Source: Nitrospira lenta
Lineage (GTDB): Bacteria; Nitrospirota; Nitrospiria; Nitrospirales; Nitrospiraceae
Direction: 5' to 3'
DNA length: 7,331 nt
Assembly (NCBI GenBank): GCA_945906715.1
Contig: CAMDRK010000126.1
Coordinates: 1-7,331 of the forward strand
Shown: positions 1-6,295 of the stretch, one piece after another
Layout: each line of letters begins with the position of its first letter
Position numbering within the stretch: the stretch's first letter is position 1
Position numbers and translations under genes: made by a program
The notes under the pieces: model-generated
What the model was told of the DNA's origin: nothing
Seen by the model: only the letters and a program-made list of their open reading frames with translations
Databases searched by the model: none

Positions 1-1047
1 TACAGCCTTTCTTTCGGTCCCGATGTCGGCGGGTTCATCGGGAACTTCGATTGGGCATGGTTGCGCGGGGTGGGTGCCGAGCCTCATCCAGTCTATGGCC
101 CGACCATTCCACACGAAGTATTCATGATGTACCAGATGATGTTCGCCGCCATTACCCCGGCCCTGATGACAGGGGCCATTGCGGAACGCATTCGATTTTC
201 CTCGATGCTGTGGTTTCTCGGTATTTGGTCGATCGTGGTGTACTACCCTGTCTGCCATTGGATTTGGGGCGGTGGATGGTTGGCGCAGATGGGCGCATTG
301 GACTTTGCCGGTGGCGCAGTCGTGCACGTCAGTTCCGCCACGTCCGCCCTGGTCGCCTGCATTATGCTCGGAAAGCGGATGGGCTATCCGACGACGCCGA
401 TGCCTCCGCATAACCTCCCCATCATGTTGTTGGGGGCGGGCCTCCTCTGGTTCGGCTGGTTCGGGTTCAACGCAGGCAGTGCGTTGGGCGCGAATGGGCT
501 GGCGGCCAGCGCCTTCGTGGCCACTCACATCGCCGCCTGTGTTGCGACAGTGGTGTGGATGCTGATCGAGTGGGCGCATCGTGGGAAGCCCACCGCGCTC
601 GGTTGTGCGACTGGGGCGATCGCCGGTCTGGCCACCATTACCCCTGCGGCCGGGTTTGTCGGATTGGGCGGGGCGATCATGATTGGCTTAGCGGCTGGAG
701 TTGTCTGCTATATCTGCGTCAGCATCCTGAAGCCGGCCCTGGGTTTCGACGATTCGCTCGATGTGGTGGGGGTTCACGGTGTGGGCGGAGCGCTCGGCCT
801 CGTTGGGGCAGGATTATTTGCGTCGAAGCTGGTCAATTCTGCCGGGCAGGATGGACTGTTCTATGGCAATCCAAAACAGCTCATGGTTCAGCTCATCATG
901 ATCGGCGCAGTGGCAGCCTTTTCTATGATCTGCACTTGGATTATTCTCAAAATAATCGATGTGGTCATGGGTCTGCGTGTGACGAAAGATGAAGAGCAAG
1001 AAGGCTTGGATGTCAGTCAGCACGGTGAGAAGGCCTATCACGTGTAA
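1..1047 (+). CDS. amt: Ammonium transporter Amt (AmtB family), 5'-truncated
   Basis: This is an inner-membrane ammonium channel of the Amt/Mep/Rh family, which conducts NH3/NH4+ as a trimer. The frame is open at the left edge, so the N-terminus is missing; 348 codons remain, against about 430 for E. coli AmtB. In the visible fragment's numbering, the family motifs are AERIRF, WGGG, DFAGG at 101-105 with the first pore histidine at 109, GWFGFNAGS at 152-160 (Phe156 and Ser160 match the gate and recruitment-site residues F215 and S219 of AmtB) and VGVHGVGG with the second pore histidine at 259. The sequence is strongly hydrophobic, with many membrane helices. The C-terminal tail, GLRV followed by EGLDVSQHGE, is the conserved cytoplasmic segment that contacts PII, and it fits the PII gene just downstream. 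A TTG at 61 could be mistaken for the start, but the frame is coding-like before it. Identification is secure; the true start lies outside the window. Confidence 0.97.
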   Translation, partial: YSLSFGPDVGGFIGNFDWAWLRGVGAEPHPVYGPTIPHEVFMMYQMMFAAITPALMTGAIAERIRFSSMLWFLGIWSIVVYYPVCHWIWGGGWLAQMGALDFAGGAVVHVSSATSALVACIMLGKRMGYPTTPMPPHNLPIMLLGAGLLWFGWFGFNAGSALGANGLAASAFVATHIAACVATVVWMLIEWAHRGKPTALGCATGAIAGLATITPAAGFVGLGGAIMIGLAAGVVCYICVSILKPALGFDDSLDVVGVHGVGGALGLVGAGLFASKLVNSAGQDGLFYGNPKQLMVQLIMIGAVAAFSMICTWIILKIIDVVMGLRVTKDEEQEGLDVSQHGEKAYHV

Positions 1048-1092
1048 TACAGGGCCTATGGTACAATCGACGAAACAATCGTGCTGGCAGTT

Positions 1093-1122
1093 CCCGCGAC
1101 GCTGTACGAGCAGCGTCGCGGG
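1093..1122 (+). repeat. Perfect 12-bp inverted repeat (hairpin) between amt and glnB
   Basis: The arms 1093-1104 (cccgcgacgctg) and 1111-1122 (cagcgtcgcggg) are perfectly complementary around a 6-nt loop. The structure is GC-rich and should be very stable in RNA. No T-run follows, so it is not a typical intrinsic terminator. It ends 10 nt before the glnB ribosome binding site. It could stabilise the amt message, block 3' exonucleases, or separate amt and glnB expression. The structure is seen in the sequence; its role is inferred. Confidence 0.8.
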
Positions 1123-1132
1123 TAACCGATGA

Positions 1133-1140
1133 GGGAGGTG
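1133..1140 (+). promoter_or_regulatory. glnB ribosome binding site
   Basis: A strong Shine-Dalgarno sequence, gggaggtg, ends 5 nt before the ATG at 1146. This fixes the glnB start and fits a highly expressed PII protein. Confidence 0.85.
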
Positions 1141-1145
1141 TCGAT

Positions 1146-1484
1146 ATGAAGATGATTGAAGCCGTAATCAAGCCGTTCAAGTTGGATGAAGTCAAAGATG
1201 CGTTAGTGGAAATAGGTATACAGGGAATGACCGTGACGGAAGTCAAAGGATTTGGACGCCAGAAGGGGAGTAAGGAAACCTACCGCGGCGCCGAATATAC
1301 GACCGACTTTCTGCCCAAGATCAAGATCGAAGTGTATGTCGGAGATAAGGAAGCGACGCGTGTGATCGAAGCCATTACGCGCGCTGCGAAGACCGGCACG
1401 GTCGGGGATGGGAAGATCTTCGTGTCGGATATCAGCAACGTGGTACGGATCAGGACCGGTGAGATGGGGGAAAGCGCCCTGTGA
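1146..1484 (+). CDS. glnB: Nitrogen regulatory protein PII (GlnB/GlnK family)
   Basis: This small cytoplasmic trimeric signal protein reads ATP/ADP, 2-oxoglutarate and, through its modification, glutamine. Its 112 residues equal the usual family length. Visible landmarks are the start MKMIEAVIKPFKL, TEVKGFGRQKG with Gln39, T-loop Tyr51 in AEYTTDF (the residue uridylylated by GlnD), Lys58, the nucleotide-binding signature TGTVGDGKIF at 83-92 with Lys90, and Arg101 and Arg103. All key residues are present, so uridylylation is expected. It lies 98 nt after amt and just upstream of glnD. The link to amt suggests a GlnK-like role in gating the channel, while the overall sequence looks equally GlnB-like, so the GlnB/GlnK naming is uncertain. 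A strong Shine-Dalgarno sequence supports the start. Family assignment is very secure. Confidence 0.97.
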   Translation: MKMIEAVIKPFKLDEVKDALVEIGIQGMTVTEVKGFGRQKGSKETYRGAEYTTDFLPKIKIEVYVGDKEATRVIEAITRAAKTGTVGDGKIFVSDISNVVRIRTGEMGESAL

Positions 1485-1526
1485 TCGGGGACTGGCTCCC
1501 GCCTCTGGCGGGTGCCTGTCCCTGAT
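1484..1526 (+). repeat. REP-like long palindrome between glnB and glnD
   Basis: A nearly perfect hairpin begins at the last base of the glnB stop codon. Arm 1484-1503 pairs with 1507-1526 around a 3-nt loop (tct). The pairs are AT/TA/CG closing pairs with one G-T wobble, then GGGAC with GTCCC, GGC with GCC and CCCGCC with GGCGGG, separated by two symmetric T-T mismatches (1493/1517 and 1497/1513). Three further T residues follow. The GGGACTGGC...GCCTGTCCC arms resemble dispersed REP-type palindromes known from several phyla, which are often mobilised by RAYT transposases; this is recollection, not a search. The short T-run means it could also act as a partial terminator that lowers glnD transcription relative to glnB. 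Confidence 0.7.
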
Positions 1527-1562
1527 TTTGGCAGGCGAGAGGGGATTGCGTGCCTTGTGACG

Positions 1563-4316
1563 ATGGCAGCTGACAACAGGAATCAGGCTGAGCTCTTGCC
1601 GGGGGCGGAGACCGGTCCGGTCTCCGCCCTGGCCTGGCACAGGCAGGCCATCAAGCAGCGGCTCTTGGACGGAGCCTCGGCTGCCGAGGTCATGACTGCC
1701 CTGACGGAGTTCGTGGACGGGCTGGTGAGAGACCGGTATCAGAGCGCCATGAAGCAGGCCGGGGAGGGGGCACAGGTTGCAGGGGCGCAGCATTGCTGCC
1801 TCGTCGCGCTGGGGGGCTATGGCCAGCGTGAACTAGCTCCCTATTCCGATATCGACATCATGTTCCTCTATAGCGAGGAAGCGGGAGAGGCGGCGCCGGC
1901 GCTGTTCCGTGAAGTGCTGCACCATCTGTGGAATCTCGGATTCCAGGTCGGCCACAGTATGAGGACGACGCAAGATTGTGTCGAGCTGGCGGGGCAGGAT
2001 CTGACGATCCGCACCTCGATGATGACAGCCAGGTTTTTGGCCGGAAGCCCGAATCTGTTCCAGAAGTTCCATCGCCTCTATGCCAAGGAAGTGATTGGCC
2101 GTGGAGCCGGGCGCTTTATCGAGCAGAAGAAGGAAGAACGGCAACGTGAATATACAAAGTTTGGGCAGACGATCTATCTCCTGGAGCCCAACGTCAAGAA
2201 GAGCAAGGGAGGGTTGCGAGACTACCATCTGCTCCGGTGGGCCGGTATGGCCAGGTTCCAGGCCTCTACGTTACAAGATTTGGCGGATCGCAGCCTCCTC
2301 TCCAGACAGGATTTTCTTTCAGTGACGGAGGCCCGTGATTTTCTGTGGCGCGTCCGGGCGTTTCTGCATGTCGGAGCCGGGCGGGCGCAGGAAATTCTCT
2401 CGTTCGATGAACAGGTCAGGCTGGCCTCCCTGTTTGGATTCGAGGATCGTCCCAACCTCCTGGGGGTCGAGCAGTTCATGCAGCAGTACTACCGGCACAC
2501 GGTAGGACTCCATGAAACCCTGATCCGGTTTATAGACCGTTGCCAAGCCGTGACCGCAAAGCGCCGATCGTCTCGCGCTGTGCCATCCGATCTTGTGGAT
2601 GGCTATTTCTCAGTCACTGGTCGGCGCCTGACGGTTCCCTCTGAGCTCCGGGCGCGGCTGCTGGATAGTCCGGAGTTACTTCTCAGACTATTCCAAATGG
2701 CAGGATCCAGACGGCTGAAGATCGAGGCAGATCTGGTAGACGAGATCCACAGCCATATGGACAGTGTGTCGAGCGAGGCCTTCCGGACTCCGGAGGCCAG
2801 CCGGGTTTTTCTGAAGATCCTCTCAGGGCCCGGAGCGGTAGCCGCCACGCTTGAGGCGATGCACCGCGCTCATTTGCTGGAGAAACTCATCCCGGTCTTT
2901 GCCACGCTCCGCGGCCTGATGCAGTTCAACCAGTATCACAAGTACACGGTAGACGAACATAGCCTGCTGGCTGTGGGCAAAGCCGAAGCGCTTGCCATGG
3001 AGCCGGGCGTCATGGGGGTGGTGTATCAGGAGATCAGGCGGAAGGATCTTTTGCACCTGGCGATTCTGTTGCACGATTTAGGGAAGGGACGGAAAGAGGA
3101 CCACTGTGAAGTGGGCAAGGCGATTGCGGAGGAGACAGCGGCTCGACTTGGGTGTGACCAACAAGAAAGCAGAACGCTGATGTTTCTCGTGCACCGGCAT
3201 CTGATTATGTCGCACACGGCGTTCCGTCGTGACCCCTATGACGAGAAAGTCCTCGTGCCTTTTGCCCAGGAGGTGGTCACGCCTGAGGTGCTTCGCATGA
3301 TGTTGATCTTAACCGCGGCCGATATTGCGGCAGTAGGGCCAGGCCTGTTGACGAAGTGGAAGGAGTCTCTGCTCATCGAACTCTATCTGCGCACGCTTCG
3401 AACGATAACCGGTGAGCAGGACGATAAGATGGCCGGTCCAAATAGTCTCAAGCGTCTGACCCGTGAGGTGGCGCAAGAGTTTAAGACGCTCGTGGTCGGT
3501 GGGCTTGGCTGGATCGAATCGCAACTGGACCGGTTTCCCTTGCGCTACCTGCACGGGACGCAGCCGAAGCGCATCGCAGCCCATCTGGAAGCGATCGCAA
3601 GGTTGCAGACAGGGGATGTGCTGGTCGAGGGTATCTTCAACGAGGAACTCGGCACATGCGAATTCACGGTGATCACCCATGACACCCTCACCCCGGGTAT
3701 CTTCTCAAAGACGGCTGGCGTGATGGCGGCCCAGGGGCTTGAGATTTTCGATGCGCAGATCATCACTCGAAATGACGGGGTTGTGGTCAACACCTTCCAG
3801 GCCTCCGATCCTGATTTTGCCGGTGCCCCTCCGGTTGAGCGACTGGATGACACGGCTGAGACGATCGTTCGGGTGTTGAAGGGAGCGGAGTCGGTCGAGC
3901 AGTTGAGAAGCAGGAAGGTCCGTTTGTTCTCTGTGAGCCAGCCATCTGCCGAACGCCATGTGAGCGAGGTGCTGATCGATAACAAGATCAGTGACCGGTT
4001 CACGGTTATCGATGTGTTTGCCGCCGATACGCAGGGACTGTTGTACGTCATTACCGATTCCATCTTCCGGCTCGGTCTGTCGGTCCAATCGGCTAGGATC
4101 TCGACCAGACTAGATGACGATATCCAACCGTCCCTGCGCACCGGCGGTAGACATGAGGTTGTCGACGTGTTCTACGTGACGGATCAGCATGGAGCGAAGA
4201 TCGCGGACCAGGTCAGGCTGGAGGCAATCTGCTCGACGATGAAGCAGGATATCGATCGGTACATGAACCCACAGGTTGATGCCCCGGAAAGCGTTTCTTC
4301 AGGATCTGCATTATAA
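1563..4316 (+). CDS. glnD: Bifunctional PII uridylyltransferase / uridylyl-removing enzyme GlnD
   Basis: This is the cytoplasmic glutamine sensor that adds UMP to PII at low glutamine and removes it at high glutamine. From ATG 1563 it has 917 residues; E. coli GlnD has 890. Domain order is complete. The nucleotidyltransferase domain has Gly84-Gly85 and Asp96-x-Asp98 in GGYGQRELAPYSDIDI. An HD hydrolase domain has His466, His504-Asp505 (LLHDLGKG) and His514. Two ACT domains that sense glutamine begin near 699 and 812. Both activities should therefore be intact. ACT2 appears to carry roughly 10-15 extra residues (about 849-864) before VVDVFYVTD. The frame is open back to a GTG at 1512, but that codon lies in the palindrome arm. 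GTG 1557 and ATG 1563 are the likelier starts; a purine-rich gagagggg lies at 1537-1544, further upstream than ideal. It sits 28 nt before glnA. Confidence 0.95.
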   Translation: MAADNRNQAELLPGAETGPVSALAWHRQAIKQRLLDGASAAEVMTALTEFVDGLVRDRYQSAMKQAGEGAQVAGAQHCCLVALGGYGQRELAPYSDIDIMFLYSEEAGEAAPALFREVLHHLWNLGFQVGHSMRTTQDCVELAGQDLTIRTSMMTARFLAGSPNLFQKFHRLYAKEVIGRGAGRFIEQKKEERQREYTKFGQTIYLLEPNVKKSKGGLRDYHLLRWAGMARFQASTLQDLADRSLLSRQDFLSVTEARDFLWRVRAFLHVGAGRAQEILSFDEQVRLASLFGFEDRPNLLGVEQFMQQYYRHTVGLHETLIRFIDRCQAVTAKRRSSRAVPSDLVDGYFSVTGRRLTVPSELRARLLDSPELLLRLFQMAGSRRLKIEADLVDEIHSHMDSVSSEAFRTPEASRVFLKILSGPGAVAATLEAMHRAHLLEKLIPVFATLRGLMQFNQYHKYTVDEHSLLAVGKAEALAMEPGVMGVVYQEIRRKDLLHLAILLHDLGKGRKEDHCEVGKAIAEETAARLGCDQQESRTLMFLVHRHLIMSHTAFRRDPYDEKVLVPFAQEVVTPEVLRMMLILTAADIAAVGPGLLTKWKESLLIELYLRTLRTITGEQDDKMAGPNSLKRLTREVAQEFKTLVVGGLGWIESQLDRFPLRYLHGTQPKRIAAHLEAIARLQTGDVLVEGIFNEELGTCEFTVITHDTLTPGIFSKTAGVMAAQGLEIFDAQIITRNDGVVVNTFQASDPDFAGAPPVERLDDTAETIVRVLKGAESVEQLRSRKVRLFSVSQPSAERHVSEVLIDNKISDRFTVIDVFAADTQGLLYVITDSIFRLGLSVQSARISTRLDDDIQPSLRTGGRHEVVDVFYVTDQHGAKIADQVRLEAICSTMKQDIDRYMNPQVDAPESVSSGSAL

Positions 4317-4328
4317 GTCGGATATGAC

Positions 4329-4339
4329 AAGGAGGAGGA
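4329..4339 (+). promoter_or_regulatory. glnA ribosome binding site
   Basis: The sequence aaggaggagga is a near-perfect Shine-Dalgarno ending 5 nt before ATG 4345. It decides the start: the in-frame ATG at 4324 lies upstream of this site and would add only a short non-conserved leader. Confidence 0.9.
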
Positions 4340-4344
4340 TCGGA

Positions 4345-5754
4345 ATGAATCCCCGTGAGGTATTGGAGTTTGCGAAGAAACATAAGGTCCAGATGGTGGA
4401 CTTGAAGTTTGTGGACCTGATTGGCACCTGGCAGCACTTCTCGATTCCCGTCGAAGAGCTGACGGAGGGGCTGTTCAAGGACGGGTCCGGGCTGGATGGT
4501 TCGTCGATCCGTGGCTGGAAAGCGATCAACGACAGCGATCTGCTGATGATCCCTGATCCGTCCGAGGTCTGTATCGATCCATTCTGTGCGGTACCGACGT
4601 TGAGCCTCGTCGGCAACATTGTCGATCCGATTACGCGCGAGCCCTACGATCGCGATTCGCGGTTTGTGGCGCAGAAGGCGGAAAAATATCTCCAGAGCAC
4701 GAAGATCGGCGATATTTCTTACTGGGGCCCCGAGGCGGAATTCTTCATCTTCGATCAGGTCCGGTACGATCAGACGGGCCATAGCGGTTTCTACTTCATC
4801 GACTCCGAAGAAGGCGCCTGGAATATCGGGCAGGAAGGCCACAACTTGGGCGGAAAGATCCGCCACAAGGAAGGCTACTTTCCGGTTCCGCCGCACGATA
4901 CGCAACAGGATATCCGCAGCGAGATGGTCCTGGAGATGCAAAAGGCCGGGATTGCCATCGAGAAGCACCACCACGAGACGGCGACGGCAGGCCAGGCGGA
5001 AATCGATATCCGCTTCGACTCGCTGGTCAAGACGGCGGACAAAATGATGATGTACAAGTACATCGTCAAGAATGTGGCCCGCCGGCATGGCAAAACGGCC
5101 ACGTTCATGCCTAAACCGATCTTTGGGGACAACGGTACCGGCATGCATACGCACCAGAGTATCTGGAAAGATGGGAAGCCGCTGTTTGCAGGGAAAGAAT
5201 ATGCCGGCATCTCCCAACTCTGTCTCTACTATATCGGAGGCATCCTGAAGCATGCGCCGGCCTTGGCGGCCTTCACGAATCCAACGACAAACTCCTATAA
5301 GCGGCTGACTCCCGGATACGAGGCGCCGGTCCTGCTGGCCTATTCCAGCCGGAATCGATCGGCTGGTATCAGGATTCCCATGTACTCACCGAGCCCGAAG
5401 GCCAAGCGGATCGAGGTGCGTTTCCCTGACCCGACGGCGAATCCGTACCTCGCGTTTTCCGCCATGCTCATGGCGGGGTTGGACGGGATCGAGAATAAGA
5501 TCAATCCGGGTGAACCGGCGGAGAAGGATCTGTACGATCTCGAGCCGGAGGAAGCGGCAACCATCCGTACGATGCCCGGCAGTCTCGACGAAGCGTTACG
5601 CAACCTGGAACAGGACCATCAGTTCCTGCTCAAGGGCGGGGTCTTCAGCAAGGATCTGATCGAGGCCTGGATCAGCTACAAACGTAAGAAGGAAGTCGAT
5701 CCCATGCGGTTGCGTCCGCATCCCTACGAGTACGTTCTGTATTACGATGTGTAG
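4345..5754 (+). CDS. glnA: Type I glutamine synthetase GlnA (GSI-beta)
   Basis: This enzyme makes glutamine from glutamate, NH4+ and ATP as a cytoplasmic dodecamer. It has 469 residues, the same as E. coli GlnA. Visible motifs are the catalytic loop DGSGLDGSSIRGW with Asp51 and Ser53, metal ligands in GPEAEFFIF (Glu130, Glu132), the ATP/metal segment GDNGTGMHTHQS with His270, the substrate-binding stretch TPGYEAPVLLAYSSRNRSAG, and the C-terminal RPHPYEY. Tyr397 in KDLYDLEPEE sits exactly at the adenylylation position, which marks the GSI-beta subtype controlled by a GlnE adenylyltransferase (not in this window). The gene starts 28 nt after glnD, with no room for a promoter between them, so it is probably co-transcribed or driven from inside glnD. 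It is followed by a repeat and a strong terminator. Identification is secure. Confidence 0.98.
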   Translation: MNPREVLEFAKKHKVQMVDLKFVDLIGTWQHFSIPVEELTEGLFKDGSGLDGSSIRGWKAINDSDLLMIPDPSEVCIDPFCAVPTLSLVGNIVDPITREPYDRDSRFVAQKAEKYLQSTKIGDISYWGPEAEFFIFDQVRYDQTGHSGFYFIDSEEGAWNIGQEGHNLGGKIRHKEGYFPVPPHDTQQDIRSEMVLEMQKAGIAIEKHHHETATAGQAEIDIRFDSLVKTADKMMMYKYIVKNVARRHGKTATFMPKPIFGDNGTGMHTHQSIWKDGKPLFAGKEYAGISQLCLYYIGGILKHAPALAAFTNPTTNSYKRLTPGYEAPVLLAYSSRNRSAGIRIPMYSPSPKAKRIEVRFPDPTANPYLAFSAMLMAGLDGIENKINPGEPAEKDLYDLEPEEAATIRTMPGSLDEALRNLEQDHQFLLKGGVFSKDLIEAWISYKRKKEVDPMRLRPHPYEYVLYYDV

Positions 5755-5756
5755 AA

Positions 5757-5817
5757 GGTTCGAGGTTCGAAGTTCCGGGTTCGAAGTTCAGGAAACCTCG
5801 AACCTCGAACCTCGAAC
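5757..5817 (+). repeat. Heptamer-repeat inverted repeat downstream of glnA
   Basis: Beginning 3 nt after the glnA stop codon are repeated 7-mers of the form ggttcga (around 5757-5789), then three copies of the reverse complement cctcgaa (5796-5816). Arm 5758-5774 pairs with 5801-5817, with one A-C mismatch and a 26-nt loop that can itself pair alternatively. The sequence tcttt follows. Short tandem heptamers of this kind occur in intergenic spacers of Nitrospira-like genomes as I recall. The structure may protect the glnA 3' end or act as an accessory terminator. The repeats are seen directly; the role is inferred. Confidence 0.75.
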
Positions 5818-5850
5818 TCTTTAGCCGGTCTCGACCCAAGCAAACAAGAT

Positions 5851-5896
5851 AACGGCGTTCGTCTTCCGTAAGTGGGAGACGGACGCCGTTTTATTT
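5851..5896 (+). terminator. Intrinsic terminator of the amt-glnB-glnD-glnA cluster
   Basis: A 17-bp stem (5851-5867 with 5874-5890) contains only two G-T wobbles and no mismatches. It has a 6-nt GTAAGT loop and runs straight into ttttattt. This is a textbook rho-independent terminator on the + strand, about 100 nt after glnA. The other side has no equivalent T-run, so it is probably one-directional. Confidence 0.93.
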
Positions 5897-5955
5897 CTCA
5901 CCTGTGAAGCCGGCCTAGGTAAGGCACCAGGGGTCTCTCGCTGTCGAACGGTAAT

Positions 5956-5984
5956 TTGACAGAGCGTCTAGGCATATCTATAGT
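5956..5984 (+). promoter_or_regulatory. Sigma-70-type promoter of the toxin-antitoxin operon
   Basis: A perfect -35 box TTGACA (5956-5961) and a good -10 box TATAGT (5979-5984) are separated by 17 bp. Transcription would start near 5991, giving a leader of about 26 nt that contains the antitoxin Shine-Dalgarno site. Position just after the gln terminator shows that this unit is independent. Confidence 0.8.
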
Positions 5985-5998
5985 AGTGATGTCACTAC
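5983..5998 (+). promoter_or_regulatory. Palindromic operator over the -10 / start site of the TA operon
   Basis: The inverted repeat gtagtga-TG-tcactac has perfect 7-bp arms. It overlaps the end of the -10 box and the predicted start point. Phd/YefM antitoxins, alone or with their toxin, typically repress their own operon by binding such palindromes, so this is the likely autoregulatory operator. That role is inferred from position and family. Confidence 0.75.
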
Positions 5999-6003
5999 AT
6001 ATT

Positions 6004-6009
6004 AGGAGG
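6004..6009 (+). promoter_or_regulatory. Antitoxin ribosome binding site
   Basis: A perfect AGGAGG lies 7 nt before ATG 6017 and fixes the antitoxin start. The toxin gene has no comparable site of its own. Confidence 0.85.
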
Positions 6010-6016
6010 CTGGTCT

Positions 6017-6295
6017 ATGCAGATTGGTTTACGCGAAGCCAACCAACAGTTCTCTCGGCTTATGAAGGCGGTTCGAGGAGGGAAGGAAGTGTTGCTGACG
6101 GAGCGGGGAAGACCGCTGGCTATGGTGAAACCCATTCGCGGTGGCTACGAGGCGGAGTCCATCATACAGAGACTCGAAACTGCCGGGTTCTTGCGTCCCG
6201 CATCAAGGCGTGGGGCCCTCCCGCCGTGGGGGCCTCGATCGGTGCGTGGCGTGCCGGTCTCTCAGACTGTTCGTAAGGAAAGGGATGACCGGTGA
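6017..6295 (+). CDS. Type II antitoxin, Phd/YefM family
   Basis: This 92-residue protein should bind DNA through its N-terminal half and neutralise the toxin encoded next to it through its C-terminal half. The first 40 residues follow the Phd/YefM pattern: MQIGLREANQQFSRLMKAV, then GKEVLLTERGRPLAMVKPI. The tail, rich in Arg and Pro and containing GVPVSQTVRKERDDR, resembles the toxin-binding end of Phd-type antitoxins paired with PIN toxins. It has a strong promoter and Shine-Dalgarno site, and its stop codon overlaps the toxin start by 4 nt. It probably represses its own operon at the palindrome at 5983-5998. A frame at 5956-6276 on the same strand overlaps the promoter and is spurious. The family call is confident; no specific gene name is justified. 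Confidence 0.9.
   Translation: MQIGLREANQQFSRLMKAVRGGKEVLLTERGRPLAMVKPIRGGYEAESIIQRLETAGFLRPASRRGALPPWGPRSVRGVPVSQTVRKERDDR

Noticed and set aside
1048..1145. Possible sigma-54 or sigma-70 promoter upstream of glnB
   Set aside because: A tggcag followed by gcg around 1085-1098 does not match the GG-N10-GC sigma-54 pattern, and the TACAAT at 1062-1067 has no -35 partner at 17 bp.
1203..1793. A 196-codon minus-strand frame across glnB and the start of glnD
   Set aside because: It is a shadow of two well-supported genes and crosses the intergenic palindrome.
4324..4344. Upstream ATG start for glnA at 4324
   Set aside because: It lies before the strong Shine-Dalgarno site at 4329-4339 and adds residues absent from the normal 469-residue enzyme.
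4213..5253. A 346-codon open frame on the minus strand across glnA
   Set aside because: It is antisense to the whole conserved glnA coding region, has no recognisable domain, and arises from codon bias of the real gene on the + strand.
5757..5817. CRISPR array
   Set aside because: The repeats are 7-mers with no unique spacers between them, and no cas genes are present.
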